DNA of 64,000 nucleotides from Sphingobacterium multivorum (GCF_039511225.1 NZ_CP154261.1:5890001-5954000), one strand, 5' to 3'. Shown: positions 27,140-36,248, numbered from the stretch's first letter. Numbers and translations: made by a program. Notes: generated by a model not told the origin, from the letters alone.

Positions 27140-27901
27140 TTACGGTACTAATTTATAATTAATTGTTGGAAAAGGCTCAATAAAATATTGCGAAGGGTTC
27201 AATTGATACCGTGAATAACAATCCTTGATATAATTCGCCAGTTCATAATCACTCGCTGCGAGTATAAAGAAATAGGAGGGTCTAAATATCCTTCTAAATC
27301 GTTCAGCTTCTTCGCTATTTAAGCCTGTAATCTTGCTGATAAGCTCTTTCGTAAATTTATAATCGATCACATTTTCCTTATAATCATTCTCAATGGTTTT
27401 AGTTAGTCGACGTGCTCTTTTAGCCTCCTTGCTAAATAAACTATAGATTGAATTAATGCTTAATCCAGCACCATTTTGACCAACAGAAAATACGTCTCCA
27501 TAACCCGCAAGACGATATGCCTTCTCATAATCCTCTTTTGCTTTTTTCAAAATTTCTTCAGGCGTCTTGCGTGCAAAAACCTGAACTTCATCAATATAAA
27601 AAGATTCACGCACCAGATGAAACAGCAACACTCCACGGTTATCCACCTGAAGTGTATCTGGAAAATAGCCCTTACATAGCGCAACAATATGATCTCCCTG
27701 CTGGGCATTAAAGACAAACTCTCCTTTAATGGTATTATAATTGACCTCCCCGGTACGTAAGTTGGCCAGCTTTACATTTCCGATACGTTGTTTGGTATTT
27801 TTATCAAAAACGATACCCTCGACTTTTTTATCTTGGCAAAAAAGTGGAGAAGTAAAGCCCACAAGGGCAATAAGTAGAAAAATATATCGCAATAGTATCA
27901 C
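27140..27901 (-). CDS. Secreted protein with carboxypeptidase-regulatory-like domain
   Basis: 253 residues with a signal peptide (MILLRYIFLL through PLFCQ). Residues about 25-105 form a carboxypeptidase-D regulatory-like/SusC-type beta-sandwich (EGIVFDKNTKQRIGNVKL, then GDHIVALCKGYFPDTL). The remainder is helical and charged with no recognised domain. It probably sits in the periplasm. It lies 22 bp upstream of the DUF3078 gene on the same strand and may be the first gene of that operon. Confidence 0.72.
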   Translation of the reverse strand: MILLRYIFLLIALVGFTSPLFCQDKKVEGIVFDKNTKQRIGNVKLANLRTGEVNYNTIKGEFVFNAQQGDHIVALCKGYFPDTLQVDNRGVLLFHLVRESFYIDEVQVFARKTPEEILKKAKEDYEKAYRLAGYGDVFSVGQNGAGLSINSIYSLFSKEAKRARRLTKTIENDYKENVIDYKFTKELISKITGLNSEEAERFRRIFRPSYFFILAASDYELANYIKDCYSRYQLNPSQYFIEPFPTINYKLVP

Positions 27902-27962
27902 TTTCGTAAAACTACTATATCGCTGTACAAAAGCGAAATATTTAACATCTTTTAAAGCGTAA

Positions 27963-28796
27963 CTATTTAGATATAACCAATAGCTGACCTAAAGATAGGG
28001 CATCATCGGCAAGACCGTTTAGGGATTTGATCTGATCAACGGATACATTGTATAGCTTACTAAGCGAATATAACGTATCCTGAGCTTTAACCTCATGAAT
28101 ACGCATCGCCACAGGGCTCTTGATTTCTTCTGTTTTTACAACGGCAGGAGGTGTTTCTTGTACATTTTGTACGATCTCGACCTGTACAGTCTCTTCTCGT
28201 ACAACTTTTTCACGCGGCGATTCACCACGGTCATATTGATCAAGATGGTATCTTTCGATCATTTCGATCAACAATTCCGGATAACGCGGATTGGTGGCGT
28301 ATCCAGCCGCTTTCAAGCCTTTGGCCCAGCCTTTATAGTCGTTCTTATCCAACTTAAAAAGTGCCGCATATCGTGGTCGCAACAGAAACTCTGAGTGATC
28401 CCGAAAAGATTGTTCGGGATTTTCATAAACACGAAAGCAGTCATTGATATTGTCATCGGGACGAGTCACGGATTTTCCTTTCCAAACGCCACCACATTTA
28501 ATACCGAAATGATTATTGGCCTCACGTGCTAAATAGCTATTACCATTACCTGATTCCAGTAAAGCCTGAGCAAGTTTAATGCTCGCAGGAATACCATATT
28601 TATTCATTTCTGCAACGGCCACATCTTTGTAATGAGCAATATAGTCGTTGCCAGCCATGGTCGGTCGTCCCACAGAAGAGGATGAAGAAGTTTTTGAATT
28701 GGAGCCAGATTTAGAGGAGGATATTGTGCCTCTCCGGCTTGAACATGATGTAATCAACATCATGAATACAAACATGCCATAAAAAAACTTCTTCAT
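27963..28796 (-). CDS. Lipoprotein glucosaminidase with LysM domain
   Basis: 277 residues with a lipoprotein signal ending in MLITSC, then a Ser-rich linker. A glucosaminidase domain (FlgJ/Bax-like, about 50-190) has the catalytic region IKLAQALLESGNGNSYLAREANNHFGIKC, with Glu in ESGNG. A C-terminal LysM domain (about 233-277: HEVKAQDTLYSLSKLYNVS) binds peptidoglycan. It cuts the glycan backbone. The shorter homologue 28812-29336 lies 15 bp upstream. Confidence 0.9.
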   Translation of the reverse strand: MKKFFYGMFVFMMLITSCSSRRGTISSSKSGSNSKTSSSSSVGRPTMAGNDYIAHYKDVAVAEMNKYGIPASIKLAQALLESGNGNSYLAREANNHFGIKCGGVWKGKSVTRPDDNINDCFRVYENPEQSFRDHSEFLLRPRYAALFKLDKNDYKGWAKGLKAAGYATNPRYPELLIEMIERYHLDQYDRGESPREKVVREETVQVEIVQNVQETPPAVVKTEEIKSPVAMRIHEVKAQDTLYSLSKLYNVSVDQIKSLNGLADDALSLGQLLVISK

Positions 28797-28811
28797 GCAA
28801 TACTATCGCGC

Positions 28812-29336
28812 TTATTTTTTTGTTGACGAGAATCTATTTTGCTTAGCATCATTATCAAACATATCCAAGTGATATTGTCTAATAGTAGCGAGTACTTTTG
28901 CTGTCCAACCTTTACTCGTAGAGTAACCCGAACGAGCAATCGCTTTTACCCAAGCTTCGTATTTTTCACCAGGATGTTTTTCAAAAAGACTCTGAGTAGT
29001 CTTTTTTCTTTTTACTATTCCTACAAAATCATCATAAGAGTCCATTACAGACCGATAACCTTTGTAAGCTGACCGAATAACGGTACTGTTGTTTTTTCCT
29101 TTGACACCAAAATGGTTATTCAAATTCTTTGCTACCCTGCTACCACCATTTCCGCTTTCATGCATAGCGATGGCTAAGATAACCGATGCTGGAACACCGT
29201 GTTCCTCCATCATTTCTTTTGCTATTGGACTGTACTTATCGACATATGCCGCATTACTTTGAGCTGAAACCTTTGTCAATCCAAAAGTTCCCAAAGCTAG
29301 TAACAGTACAAAGCTTTTTAATTGTTTTAAATTCAT
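28812..29336 (-). CDS. Secreted glucosaminidase (single domain)
   Basis: 174 residues with a signal peptide ending in KVSAQ. The glucosaminidase domain runs about 32-165, with catalytic Glu in LAIAMHESGNGGSRVAKNLNNHFGVK. It lacks the LysM domain and lipobox of the downstream copy. Both come from a local duplication or share an operon: 15 bp separates them, and both run the same way. With the amidase they give the cluster both backbone and stem-peptide cleaving activities. Confidence 0.88.
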   Translation of the reverse strand: MNLKQLKSFVLLLALGTFGLTKVSAQSNAAYVDKYSPIAKEMMEEHGVPASVILAIAMHESGNGGSRVAKNLNNHFGVKGKNNSTVIRSAYKGYRSVMDSYDDFVGIVKRKKTTQSLFEKHPGEKYEAWVKAIARSGYSTSKGWTAKVLATIRQYHLDMFDNDAKQNRFSSTKK

Positions 29337-29358
29337 GAAGAATGTTTTAGTTCACAAA

Positions 29359-29994
29359 TTACTTCTTGCGTAAGGCAAAAAGTCCGTCTCGAATCGGTAA
29401 TATTACCTTTTCTACGCGCTTGTCCTGAGCTAAACGTGCATTCAAATCAATGATCTGCTTTGTTTGGTTGTCTGGTTTTGAATCTAACACCTTACCTTTC
29501 CATAAGACATTGTCAATCAAAATAAGTCCCCCAGACGGAACTTGATTTATTATCGTTTCGAAATAATATAAATTTCTCTTCTTGTCCGCGTCAATAAATA
29601 CCAAATCAAATGTTTCATTTAATGTAGGTAATATGACCGCAGCATCTCCAATATGATAGCTGATTTTATCTGCAAATGCCGATTCATCAAAATACCCTTG
29701 TACGCGTTCTTGTTGTTCTGCATTGATATCAATGGTGTATAATATCCCATCTTCTTGCAGCCCTTCTGCGAGACATAATGTAGCATATCCCGTAAACGTT
29801 CCTATCTCCAAGATACGTTTCGGAGCAACCAATTTACTCAATAAAGAAAGAACTCTTCCCTGGTAATGACCAGATAACATATGGGGCATTGTTTCCTTCA
29901 AATAAGTCTCCCGATTTACCCTTTTCAGTAACGAATTTTCTTCGTCTGTAGTATGTTCCAAATAGGACTCTAAATCGTCGGCAACAATTTCCAT
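29359..29994 (-). CDS. Class I SAM-dependent O-methyltransferase
   Basis: 211 residues from ATG at 29994; a GTG at 30000 two codons earlier is also possible. Motif I is RILEIGTFTGYATLCLAEGL near residue 65, with the family-3 O-methyltransferase pattern: catechol-type metal site Asp in LVFIDADKKRN and DNVLWKGKV. Family members methylate hydroxyls such as catechols and caffeoyl-CoA. The substrate here is unknown. It lies 23 bp upstream of the glucosaminidase genes and could be transcribed with them. Confidence 0.9.
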   Translation of the reverse strand: MEIVADDLESYLEHTTDEENSLLKRVNRETYLKETMPHMLSGHYQGRVLSLLSKLVAPKRILEIGTFTGYATLCLAEGLQEDGILYTIDINAEQQERVQGYFDESAFADKISYHIGDAAVILPTLNETFDLVFIDADKKRNLYYFETIINQVPSGGLILIDNVLWKGKVLDSKPDNQTKQIIDLNARLAQDKRVEKVILPIRDGLFALRKK

Positions 29995-30169
29995 AACCAC
30001 AAAGGTACCAAAAAACTTTTTTATGATAAAAACTTTTTTTTACAAAAAACTGAATATCAGTCAAATACAATTACAACTTTGTAAAGAACATTTTTCGCAA
30101 ATCGCGTCAGATGCATAAAAAAGCGCTATTGCCATTTTTTGATTTTCTATTTTGCTTTCAAATTTTATC

Positions 30170-30208
30170 AAAAAAATAACCCACTAAAAGGTGATATTTT
30201 AGCGGGCT
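30170..30208 (-). terminator. Terminator of folE
   Basis: On the minus strand AGCCCGCTAAAA pairs with TTTTAGTGGGTT (one G-T pair) at 30178-30208 and is followed by ATTTTTTT. It lies about 28 bp after the folE stop codon. Confidence 0.75.
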
Positions 30209-30235
30209 ATTTTTTATTATTAAACAACAAATATA

Positions 30236-30865
30236 TTAAGCAAGATCAGCAGTGATCAAGCGTAAAAATTCGGATCTTGTGACATCATTTTGAAATGCTC
30301 CAGTAAATGCAGAGGTAGTCGTTACAGAATTCTGTTTCTGAACACCACGCATGGCCATACACATGTGCTTACATTCCATGACCACAGCTACGCCACGAGC
30401 GCCCAAAGTTTCTTGAATACAATCTCTGATCTCATTGGTAAGACGTTCCTGCACCTGCAGACGACGCGCAAAAATATCAACGACACGTGGTATTTTGCTT
30501 AAACCTACAATATGACCATTGGGAATATATGCGATATGCGCTTTACCAAAGAAAGGCAACATATGATGCTCACAAAGAGAATATACTTCAATATCCTTGA
30601 CGACGACCATTTGACTGTAGTCCTCCTCAAACATAGCTCCCCGTAACACTTCCGCAGCATCGATATCATATCCATGCGTCAAAAATTGCAATGCCTTTGC
30701 AACACGTTCTGGTGTTTTCACCAAACCTTCGCGTTTTGGATCTTCCCCCAGACATTCCAATATATCTGTATAATGAGCAGCGATGCGATCTACCTTTTCA
30801 GTATTGTATTTGTCGATCTTAATATATCCATCCAACTCTTCGTTGTCAAATGAGTGTTGACTCAT
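30236..30865 (-). CDS. folE: GTP cyclohydrolase I
   Basis: 209 residues, the usual length. It converts GTP to 7,8-dihydroneopterin triphosphate, the first step to folate and to queuosine precursors. Visible motifs: SLCEHHMLPFFGKAHIAYIPNG (zinc Cys and His, substrate pocket), LSKIPRVVDIFARRLQVQE and CKHMCMAMRGVQKQNS with the second zinc Cys. The gene is followed by a terminator and preceded, 28 bp upstream, by queD, so the two pterin enzymes form one operon. Confidence 0.96.
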   Translation of the reverse strand: MSQHSFDNEELDGYIKIDKYNTEKVDRIAAHYTDILECLGEDPKREGLVKTPERVAKALQFLTHGYDIDAAEVLRGAMFEEDYSQMVVVKDIEVYSLCEHHMLPFFGKAHIAYIPNGHIVGLSKIPRVVDIFARRLQVQERLTNEIRDCIQETLGARGVAVVMECKHMCMAMRGVQKQNSVTTTSAFTGAFQNDVTRSEFLRLITADLA

Positions 30866-30893
30866 AGTTTCTACTATTTAAATGTATTAAAGA

Positions 30894-31307
30894 TTAATCG
30901 CCAAAATATTCGACGTAATTATTTTCTGTTTCATGCAAACGGACACTATGCAAGATCACACCCTGTTCATCAAACAGCGGTTTTAAGATCTTAAATATTT
31001 CGATTGCGATATTCTCCGTAGAAGCCATGACACCTCTCATAAAATCAACATCTAAATTGAAATTACGGTGATCGACTTTGTCAATGATACTGCGATTGAT
31101 TATTTCTTTCATAATCTTTAAATCGATCAAAAAACCAGTCTCCGGATTGACCTTTCCTTTAACTGTTACATAAAGATCATAATTGTGCCCATGCCAATTT
31201 GGATTGGAGCAAAGACCAAATACCTGTTCATTCTGCTCCTTACTCCAGTCTTCACGATAGAGCTTGTGCGCGGCACAAAAACGTTCACGACGAGTTATAA
31301 ATACCAT
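30894..31307 (-). CDS. queD: 6-pyruvoyltetrahydropterin synthase / QueD family
   Basis: 137 residues from ATG at 31307, giving the standard fold start VFITRRERFCAAHKL; a frame back to 31346 exists but adds an unlikely tail. Zinc His ligands are in FCAAHKLYRE and the motif NWHGHNYDL, with catalytic Cys in GLCSNPNWHG. In bacteria this enzyme makes 6-carboxy-tetrahydropterin for queuosine. Placed beside folE, which supplies its substrate, it is probably queuosine biosynthesis; the family also includes true PTPS, so assignment to QueD is by context. Confidence 0.88.
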   Translation of the reverse strand: MVFITRRERFCAAHKLYREDWSKEQNEQVFGLCSNPNWHGHNYDLYVTVKGKVNPETGFLIDLKIMKEIINRSIIDKVDHRNFNLDVDFMRGVMASTENIAIEIFKILKPLFDEQGVILHSVRLHETENNYVEYFGD

Positions 31308-31560
31308 AATAGTACAAAGATAAGGCTTTAGCGGCAATTTTAACATCTCCTTTTAACCAATGCCGTCAGAATATAGTAATATAATGAAGTGCGCCTCCCT
31401 TTTGTTATCACACAGGGACAAAAAACTCGTTTTAGCTGTAATGTGATGTCGGTAATTTAATCTGCTAAGACTTTTGCAGCGCGTGTTTGTATGCATCCTG
31501 TTGACAAAAGCGTTGCCGATAATATCGACTCTTCAGTATACTTTTATTTTCTTTTTAGAT

Positions 31561-31640
31561 AGGGTTTAGTTAGGGTTAGTTTAGGGTTTAGTTAGGGTTA
31601 GTTTAGGTTCAACCTATACTAACCCTAAACTAACCCTAGG
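31561..31640. repeat. Tandem 22-bp repeat with telomere-like TTAGGG units and long hairpin
   Basis: A 22-bp unit (AGGGTTTAGTTAGGGTTAGT plus TT) is duplicated exactly at 31561-31582 and 31583-31604. The second half runs into an inverted copy (CTAACCCTAAACTAACCCT, 31619-31637). A near-perfect hairpin is centred at 31610 (GTTAGTTTAGGTT-C-AACCTATACTAAC with one mismatch), extendable outwards with small bulges. It lies between divergent queD and mqnB. Confidence 0.85.
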
Positions 31641-31887
31641 CTAAGAATATATAAAAGCTAAGTTAATATATAGGAGATCCTGGGTGTTTCTGATTTCAGT
31701 CAGACAAAAACGAGACAGTTCAGACATGATGATCAGAAATTAGTTCGTAGCAAGGGATCAGCTAACCTTTATTATATACTCCTAGTTGACATTTATAAGA
31801 AGGGCTTCCTGCAAGCGAGATATTTTTATTCTAAAAAGAGGTCTGCGTACAAGATAATTTGTAATTTACCATCAAAACGAACTCGTC

Positions 31888-32529
31888 ATGCAAATATTAG
31901 TGATTGCGGCTACTTCATTTGAATTGCAGCCTTTTCTCGAGGTGATATCAAATTACGATCAATGTGATACCCTAGTTACTGGTGTAGGCATGGTTGCCAC
32001 AGCCTTTGAGCTGGGGAGAGTGCTGCACGAAAAAAAATATGATCTGCTCATTAATATCGGGATAGGCGGATGTTTGGATCGTACTATTGAAATAGGCTCG
32101 GTTGTCCAGGTCGTTACAGAATCATTCGTTGAACTAGGAGCGGAAGACGGTCATAATTTCATTCCAATAGATCAATTGGGCTATGGAAAGTCTTCATTTA
32201 CCTCCTGTTTATGGAAAGATAAGGACCTTAGGCTTCCTTTTCTAAAGCAGGGGGAAGGAATTACCGTTAACAAAGTCCATGGCAGTACAGAAAGTATCGA
32301 AAAAATTCAAAACCTGCATCCCGATAGTCTTGTCGAAAGTATGGAGGGAGCTGCTGTTTTCTATGCTGCCGATAAAATGACAGTTCCCGTGATCGAGATC
32401 CGCGGCATTTCAAATTACGTGGAGAAAAGGAACCGTGCCACGTGGAACATTCCACTAGCGATAATGAATAGTAATAAGGCACTTATAAAAACATTGGAAT
32501 ATCTGAACAACTTATATTCAAAAATTTAA
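31888..32529 (+). CDS. mqnB: Futalosine hydrolase (MqnB-like)
   Basis: 213 residues of the nucleoside phosphorylase/hydrolase fold: INIGIGGCLD near 74, FVELGAEDGHNF and the catalytic EGAAVFYA with ISNYVEKRNRATWNI. This matches futalosine hydrolase, which releases hypoxanthine from futalosine in the alternative menaquinone pathway. Related MTAN nucleosidases are a second possibility, but the FVELGAEDG and SNYVEKRN segments favour MqnB. No other menaquinone gene lies nearby. The long upstream spacer contains the TTAGGG-like repeats. Confidence 0.85.
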   Translation: MQILVIAATSFELQPFLEVISNYDQCDTLVTGVGMVATAFELGRVLHEKKYDLLINIGIGGCLDRTIEIGSVVQVVTESFVELGAEDGHNFIPIDQLGYGKSSFTSCLWKDKDLRLPFLKQGEGITVNKVHGSTESIEKIQNLHPDSLVESMEGAAVFYAADKMTVPVIEIRGISNYVEKRNRATWNIPLAIMNSNKALIKTLEYLNNLYSKI

Positions 32530-32652
32530 TACAAAAGTCATTTACTTATTAAAAAATGACATAAAACTATAGAATTAGCGGGTTCAAATCTTCAAAATAT
32601 CAATTTTAAATAGTAGATTTGTAATCTAAAAATTGACACTATTTTACAACTG

Positions 32653-33639
32653 ATGAGAGAAATACAATTCAGAGAAGCACTTCGTGAAGCAATGAACGAA
32701 GAAATGCGTAAAGACGACAAAATATTTTTATTAGGAGAAGAAGTTGCTGAGTATAACGGAGCTTACAAAGTAAGTCAGGGTATGCTTGATGAATTCGGCG
32801 CAAAGCGTATCATTGATACACCTATTGCCGAACTTGGTTTTGCTGGTATTGCTGTTGGTGCTGCAATGAATGGTTTGAAGCCAATTGTTGAATTCATGAC
32901 ATTCAACTTCTCACTTGTTGCAATTGACCAAGTAATTAATGCAGCAGCTAAAATTCACTCAATGAGCGGCGGGCAGTTCTCCATTCCAATGGTCTTCCGT
33001 GGCCCTACAGGAAATGCTGGTCAACTTGCAGCCCAACACTCTCAAAACTTCGAGAACTGGTTTGCAAACACACCTGGTTTAAAAGTTGTGGTGCCTTCTA
33101 ATCCATATGAAGCTAAAGGTTTATTGAAATCAGCTATTATTGATCCAGATCCTGTTATCTTTATGGAATCTGAGGTAATGTATGGTGATAAAGGGCAAGT
33201 TCCTGAAGAAGAATATTACTTGGAAATCGGAAAAGCTAATATTATCCAAGAAGGTACGGATGTAACAGTTGTATCTTTTGGTAAAATGCTCCCTCGCGTT
33301 GTCATTCCTGCAGTTGAAGAATTGAAAAAAGAAGGTATCAGCGTTGAATTAATCGACTTGCGTTCGGTACGTCCTATCGATTACCCTACAATCATCGCGT
33401 CTGTTAAGAAAACAAACCGTTTGGTAATCGTGGAAGAAGCATGGCCACTAGCGTCTATTTCTACCGACTTAGCATTCAATGTACAACGTAATGCATTTGA
33501 TTACTTAGATGCCCCAGTTATCCGCGTAAATTGTGCAGATGTACCTCTTCCTTATGCTCCAACATTGATCGAAGCTGCTTTACCTAGCGTTGAGAAAGTT
33601 GTTAAAGCTGTGAAAGAAGTATCTTATATCAAGAAGTAA
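32653..33639 (+). CDS. pdhB: Pyruvate dehydrogenase E1 component, beta subunit
   Basis: 328 residues. It is the beta subunit of the thiamine-diphosphate-dependent E1, which with the alpha subunit decarboxylates pyruvate and transfers acetyl to lipoyl-E2. Features are REALREAMNEEM, LLGEEVAEYNGAYKVSQGM (Glu that activates the thiamine), DTPIAELGFAGIAVGAA and VPSNPYEAKGLLKSA. The alpha subunit is not in the window. An intrinsic terminator follows 28 bp after the stop, so it is a monocistronic gene or the last gene in its transcript. Confidence 0.95.
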   Translation: MREIQFREALREAMNEEMRKDDKIFLLGEEVAEYNGAYKVSQGMLDEFGAKRIIDTPIAELGFAGIAVGAAMNGLKPIVEFMTFNFSLVAIDQVINAAAKIHSMSGGQFSIPMVFRGPTGNAGQLAAQHSQNFENWFANTPGLKVVVPSNPYEAKGLLKSAIIDPDPVIFMESEVMYGDKGQVPEEEYYLEIGKANIIQEGTDVTVVSFGKMLPRVVIPAVEELKKEGISVELIDLRSVRPIDYPTIIASVKKTNRLVIVEEAWPLASISTDLAFNVQRNAFDYLDAPVIRVNCADVPLPYAPTLIEAALPSVEKVVKAVKEVSYIKK

Positions 33640-33667
33640 TACGAATTACATCCTTAAAAAAAATTAA

Positions 33668-33700
33668 AATCCCTTTTACTGTGTAAAAGGGATTTTTTTT
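33668..33700 (+). terminator. Terminator of pdhB
   Basis: AATCCCTTTTAC (33668-33679) pairs perfectly with GTAAAAGGGATT (33683-33694) around a 3-nt loop and runs into eight T. Confidence 0.9.
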
Positions 33701-33751
33701 TATATTTAAACTGGCCAATTGTTGCTTACTAAAAAAATTAAAATTCCATAT

Positions 33752-34507
33752 ATGAAAAAATTAAGAATTGCCTCTTTAATGGCTGTATTTGCATTTCTAG
33801 TGATATCTGCTTCCGCACAAAAGAAATACACATTACGCGTAAATCCCGATTCAGGAAAAAAAATATCACAAAATCTTGTGATGACCATGGATATTGACGC
33901 TGCTGGCCAAAAAATGGTGACAGACCTTAATATGGGCTTTGATATCACCAATACGACGAAAAAAGACAACATATTTGCGTTCGATCTTAAATATACTGGA
34001 ATCAACATGAAAATGAATATGGCAGGGATGGACATGTCATACGACTCCAAAAATCCCGAGGCTAATGAATTTTCTAAGCAGATGCATGCTACCTTAGGTA
34101 AGTTACTCGAAAATAGCATCAGCTTTAATGTTGATCAACTTGGTAAATCTTCAGATATCAAGTTACCTGAGGGTATCAACTTGCCATTTGATAAAAGTAT
34201 GTTCGAAAATATAAGTACTGTATTACCTGAACAACCAATTAAACTAGGTGATTCATGGACATCTAAAACTGAATCAGATGATTCAGGCATTTCGGTGGAA
34301 AGCAAAATGACTTTAATAGAAGCAAATGAGCTAGGCTACAAAGTGAATGTTGAAGGAAAAATGTTCGGTTCGGATGCAAATCAGGTCGGAAACGTACAGG
34401 GTTTCTATGTCTTGGATAAAAAGACCTGCCTTACCAAGATAACAGAAATGACAAGTGCGGTGGATATGCCTGAAGCGAAAATAAAGACCACCTTAAAAAG
34501 TCAGTAA
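33752..34507 (+). CDS. Secreted DUF6263-like protein
   Basis: 251 residues from ATG at 33752, which begins a clean signal peptide (MKKLRIASLMAVFAFLVISASAQ); the upstream ATG at 33719 overlaps no other signal. The mature protein is a repetitive beta-rich sequence with IDAAGQKMVTDLNMGFDI and a Met-rich stretch (MKMNMAGMDMSYDSK), then LPEQPIKLGDSWTSKTESD. This pattern matches proteins called DUF6263 in Bacteroidota, but the name is from memory. Function unknown. Probable periplasmic or outer-membrane location. Confidence 0.7.
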   Translation: MKKLRIASLMAVFAFLVISASAQKKYTLRVNPDSGKKISQNLVMTMDIDAAGQKMVTDLNMGFDITNTTKKDNIFAFDLKYTGINMKMNMAGMDMSYDSKNPEANEFSKQMHATLGKLLENSISFNVDQLGKSSDIKLPEGINLPFDKSMFENISTVLPEQPIKLGDSWTSKTESDDSGISVESKMTLIEANELGYKVNVEGKMFGSDANQVGNVQGFYVLDKKTCLTKITEMTSAVDMPEAKIKTTLKSQ

Positions 34508-34525
34508 ACGACTGGAAAGAAAAAT

Positions 34526-34557
34526 AAAATAGGGGCTTTAGCCCCTATTTTATTTTT
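34526..34557. terminator. Bidirectional terminator between DUF6263-like gene and gcvH
   Basis: AAAATAGGGGC (34526-34536) pairs with GCCCCTATTTT (34541-34551), with A-rich sequence on one side and T-rich on the other, so it serves both convergent genes. Confidence 0.9.
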
Positions 34558-34570
34558 TTATATATCAAAA

Positions 34571-34951
34571 TTATGCGTTGATCTCTTCTTTATATTGATC
34601 AGCAGATAACAAAGCGTCTACATCAGCAGCGTTGTTCAATTTAATACGAACAATCCAACCTTCACCGTAAGGATCAGAATTGACCAATTCAGGAGATGCA
34701 TCAATAGCTTCATTCACCGATAAAATTGTAGCTGATACAGGTAAAAACAAATCCGAAACTGTTTTTACGGCTTCAATTGTACCGAAAACTTCATTAGCGG
34801 CTACTTCTTCACCTACAGTGTTTATGTCAACAAAAACGATGTCACCCAATTCACGTTGAGCGAAATCGGTAATCCCTACAACTGCTTCATCACCTTCAAC
34901 ACGAATCCATTCGTGATCTTTGGTGTATTTCAATTCTGCTGGAAAATTCAT
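34571..34951 (-). CDS. gcvH: Glycine cleavage system H protein
   Basis: 126 residues, the normal length. It carries the lipoyl group that shuttles the aminomethyl moiety between the P and T proteins. The lipoyl-attachment Lys is K63 in GTIEAVKTVSDL, with the expected glycine-rich surrounding (EWIRVEGDEAVVGITDFAQRELGD) at the N-terminus. No other gcv gene is near. The mRNA ends at the terminator 34526-34557. Confidence 0.95.
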   Translation of the reverse strand: MNFPAELKYTKDHEWIRVEGDEAVVGITDFAQRELGDIVFVDINTVGEEVAANEVFGTIEAVKTVSDLFLPVSATILSVNEAIDASPELVNSDPYGEGWIVRIKLNNAADVDALLSADQYKEEINA

Positions 34952-35051
34952 TGTATTTAATTTTTTGATTTTTAATGCCGTGAAGTTACAAAATATCTTT
35001 AATTGTCAAAAATGATATTCATCATAACATTTTTGTGTTTATTTTTAAGCT

Positions 35052-36248
35052 ATGAATCCTCAAATCGAAAGACTTTACCAAATTTCACAAAAGAAAGAAC
35101 GTCGTATTATTGGCCTGATGTCCGGAACATCCCTGGATGGTCTTGATATCGCCGTGTGCCGCATAGAAAATGCAGGTAAAACAACGAAAATACAGCTCGA
35201 GAATTTTACTACAATGGATTATGAGGATGATTTTAGAGAACGGGTGCGTGAAGTTTTTGCAAAACGAAATATCGACCAGCAATTATTTTCGGGACTTCAT
35301 GCTTATATTGGAGTCACGCATGCCAAATTAATCAATACAGCATTGCAACAATGGAATATATCAAGCAGCGATATTGATTGTATAGCCAGCCATGGGCAAA
35401 CCGTATACCATGCTCCTCAATCGTTGACCAAAGACCGCAATTGGCCCAACAGCACCTTACAGATTGGAGATGGAGATCATATCGCGGTAGATACAGGTAT
35501 CATAACCCTATCTGACTTTAGGCAAAAACATATTGCTGCAGGAGGAGAAGGGGCACCTTTGGCAGCGTATGGCGACTACCTTCTTTTCTCGCATGCAACA
35601 GAAAATCGATTCTTACTGAATATTGGCGGTATTTCTAATTTCACATTTATCCCAAGCCATCAAACAAAGGCGAAAGCTTATGCAACAGATCTCGGTCCAG
35701 GCAATACAATGATGAACCAATACATGAAGGCGAATTTTGATCAGGAAATGGATAAAGATGCCTATATGGCTAAAAAGGGCCACGTAAATGATGCGCTATT
35801 GAATCAATTATTAACGGAGGAGTTTCTAACGCTGCCCTTTCCAAAAACCACCGGACCGGAACTATTTAATCTCGCTTATCTCGAAAGGGCACAGGATTGT
35901 TCGAAAACAAACCATATCCCACATGAGGATGTTATGGCTACCCTCAATCGCTTTGCTGCTCATGCGATGGTCAATGGCATTCGCAAGCAGTCAGAAGGGC
36001 TATCTGATGTAGCGGTGTACATTAGTGGTGGTGGACTACACAATCCATTGCTATTCGATTACATCAAAAGAGGCTTACCTACCTGTAATGTTGAAAGTTT
36101 TGCAACATTGGGTATCAACCCAGATGCAAAAGAGGCTGTTCTTTTTGCGCTATTAGCAAATGAGGCTTTGGTAGGTAACAAATCCAATGTAGCACAAATT
36201 AAAGACTCTCCCGCTGTCTGTATGGGCAAAATCAGCTTACCTGAATAA
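35052..36248 (+). CDS. anmK: Anhydro-N-acetylmuramic acid kinase
   Basis: 398 residues, slightly longer than the E. coli enzyme. It phosphorylates and opens 1,6-anhydro-N-acetylmuramic acid from recycled cell-wall fragments. The N-terminal phosphate motif GLMSGTSLDGLDIAVC is near 22-37, followed by IASHGQTVYHAP, GDGDHIAVDTGI, LNIGGISNFTFI and YISGGGLHNP. It converges on the DUF2461 gene with zero spacing. The cell-wall hydrolases at 25-29 kb supply a matching theme but are distant. Confidence 0.95.
   Translation: MNPQIERLYQISQKKERRIIGLMSGTSLDGLDIAVCRIENAGKTTKIQLENFTTMDYEDDFRERVREVFAKRNIDQQLFSGLHAYIGVTHAKLINTALQQWNISSSDIDCIASHGQTVYHAPQSLTKDRNWPNSTLQIGDGDHIAVDTGIITLSDFRQKHIAAGGEGAPLAAYGDYLLFSHATENRFLLNIGGISNFTFIPSHQTKAKAYATDLGPGNTMMNQYMKANFDQEMDKDAYMAKKGHVNDALLNQLLTEEFLTLPFPKTTGPELFNLAYLERAQDCSKTNHIPHEDVMATLNRFAAHAMVNGIRKQSEGLSDVAVYISGGGLHNPLLFDYIKRGLPTCNVESFATLGINPDAKEAVLFALLANEALVGNKSNVAQIKDSPAVCMGKISLPE

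Noticed and set aside
31561..31640. TTAGGG-like repeats as a telomere or linear chromosome end
   Set aside because: The repeats are few, sit between ordinary genes on both sides, and are followed by an inverted copy; a chromosome end would not be internal.
31561..31640. CRISPR array
   Set aside because: The two identical 22-bp units are directly adjacent, with no unique spacers between them.
32437..32453. Another parS candidate at the CCACGTGG near 32440
   Set aside because: GTGCCACGTGGAACA differs from the consensus arm at several positions, so it was not called.
32575..32600. tRNA-like GGGTTCAAATC before pdhB
   Set aside because: No surrounding cloverleaf stems could be formed.
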